Source: Aplysia californica
Taxonomy: Eukaryota; Mollusca; Gastropoda; Aplysiida; Aplysiidae
Assembly: GCF_000002075.1 (NCBI RefSeq)
Contig: NW_004797395.1
Coordinates: forward strand, 1,071,040 to 1,135,039
Direction of reading: 5' to 3'
DNA: 64,000 bases
In this document: in pieces, positions 63,170 through 64,000 of the stretch
Position numbering within the stretch: the first letter of the stretch is position 1
Layout of the letters: the number at the start of each line of letters is the position of its first letter
The notes under the pieces: generated by a model
Databases searched by the model: none
Told to the model about the DNA's origin: nothing
Seen by the model: only the letters and a program-made list of their open reading frames with translations
Position numbers and translations under genes: made by a program

Positions 63170-63965
63170 TGGGTTTATGACATATATATCGAGCAAAGAG
63201 AGATCAACGTTGATGACTAATCACAGTAGCACGAGTGAGACATGCCATTTTCCTTTAATATCCTATCATGAGTCTCAAGATCTACGCTTATCCAGTTGCC
63301 CCTCCCTTTTACCTGTCCAAAATTTATAGCTTTCCATCTCTGATTGAGGTACCCCGCCTTTGTCGTTACACACTATTGCGTTGTGACCACACCTAGGCGT
63401 TCCTAGTCTAAGAAAGCCTAGGACAACACCAATTGAAATTTAGTTGTTTCGCAAATTCAGGAGAAGAGACAACTTCTGCAATGATCAGTGAAGAGTTCAC
63501 AGTTCGATATGATCCCGCACAGATCGAAATTGTAGGCCCTATCCCCACCCCAGCATGTGGTGTAAGTTTAGTTGGAGAGCTCAGATGCGAGTGTGATGTT
63601 TAAGGAAAACAAACGCATCGGTCTGTTCATACTTCGGTGTGATTCTGTTTGGGGCAAACATTGTACCGTTTCGTTGAGTTTTATAATGCACATGTGATCA
63701 CATTCAAGAGCGTGGCTGATCCTTGACATGACAGGCACTTCATTTTTTATCTTAACTTTTCACTCTTCGTTGATCCGCTGTGCCTGTCAGGGCTTTTTGT
63801 TCCGTAAATTATAATCTGAAATGTGGGATCTTAGCCGAATGTAGACCTTCAGAGTGAATTAGAGCCGGATCCAGCGGCGGCTCGTGGTTTATAGAACTGA
63901 CCGGCCATCATTCACATCAACTCTTTCTCCCTCCCCCCCACCCCCTACCTTCACAACACACACAC

Positions 63966-64000
<35 letters not shown>
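63170..64000. other. Upstream flank of TTLL9, no gene seen
   Basis: No coding exon recognised. The window ends in a pure (CT)n run from about 63968. The TTLL9 promoter may lie here but no diagnostic motif is visible. Confidence 0.4.

Overview
The window is AT-rich eukaryotic DNA with short exons, kilobase-scale introns, many microsatellites and small transposable elements. It looks like an invertebrate genome. A lophotrochozoan, probably a gastropod mollusc, is my best guess from the tRNA-headed SINE style and the protein character, but the species cannot be fixed from the sequence. Two host genes are readable, both by recognising the protein family from memory and by exon phase bookkeeping.

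From 3431 to 39292 on the plus strand lie 29 coding exons of TBC1D32 (broad-minded, BROMI), about 1,170 codons ending in a clear stop. The N-terminal exon or exons were not found and probably lie left of the window. From 62.4 kb down to 45414 on the minus strand lie the exons of TTLL9, a tubulin polyglutamylase-like enzyme. The two genes are tail to tail with about 6.1 kb between their stop codons, and both families act in cilia.

Splicing is the most interesting layer. TTLL9 has a textbook minor-spliceosome AT-AC intron (54597-55259) and a second likely U12-type intron (51416-51762). TBC1D32 has a U12-type GT-AG intron (34166-35017). TTLL9 also has two homologous exons (57819-57933 and 59685-59793) with identical phases whose joint inclusion would shift the frame, a pattern expected of mutually exclusive exons.

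Within TBC1D32, a 2,486-base block holding exons 3-6 (7510-9995) appears again at 18150-20635 and stops exactly at a run of 100 N. The phases around the block show that one coding exon is missing there. This looks like an assembly fault rather than biology.

The rest is mobile-element debris: a broken transposase-like gene at about 420-2040; a SINE family with at least eight copies or fragments, including one about 500-base copy with a tRNA-like head; a family of five MITEs of about 440 bases; several elements with TTAA or 8-base target duplications; and nested insertions. Intervals not listed below, including the long TBC1D32 introns 3618-6861 and 28898-32883 apart from the repeats named in them, hold nothing I could identify. 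No rRNA, functional tRNA, CRISPR array or prokaryotic feature was seen.
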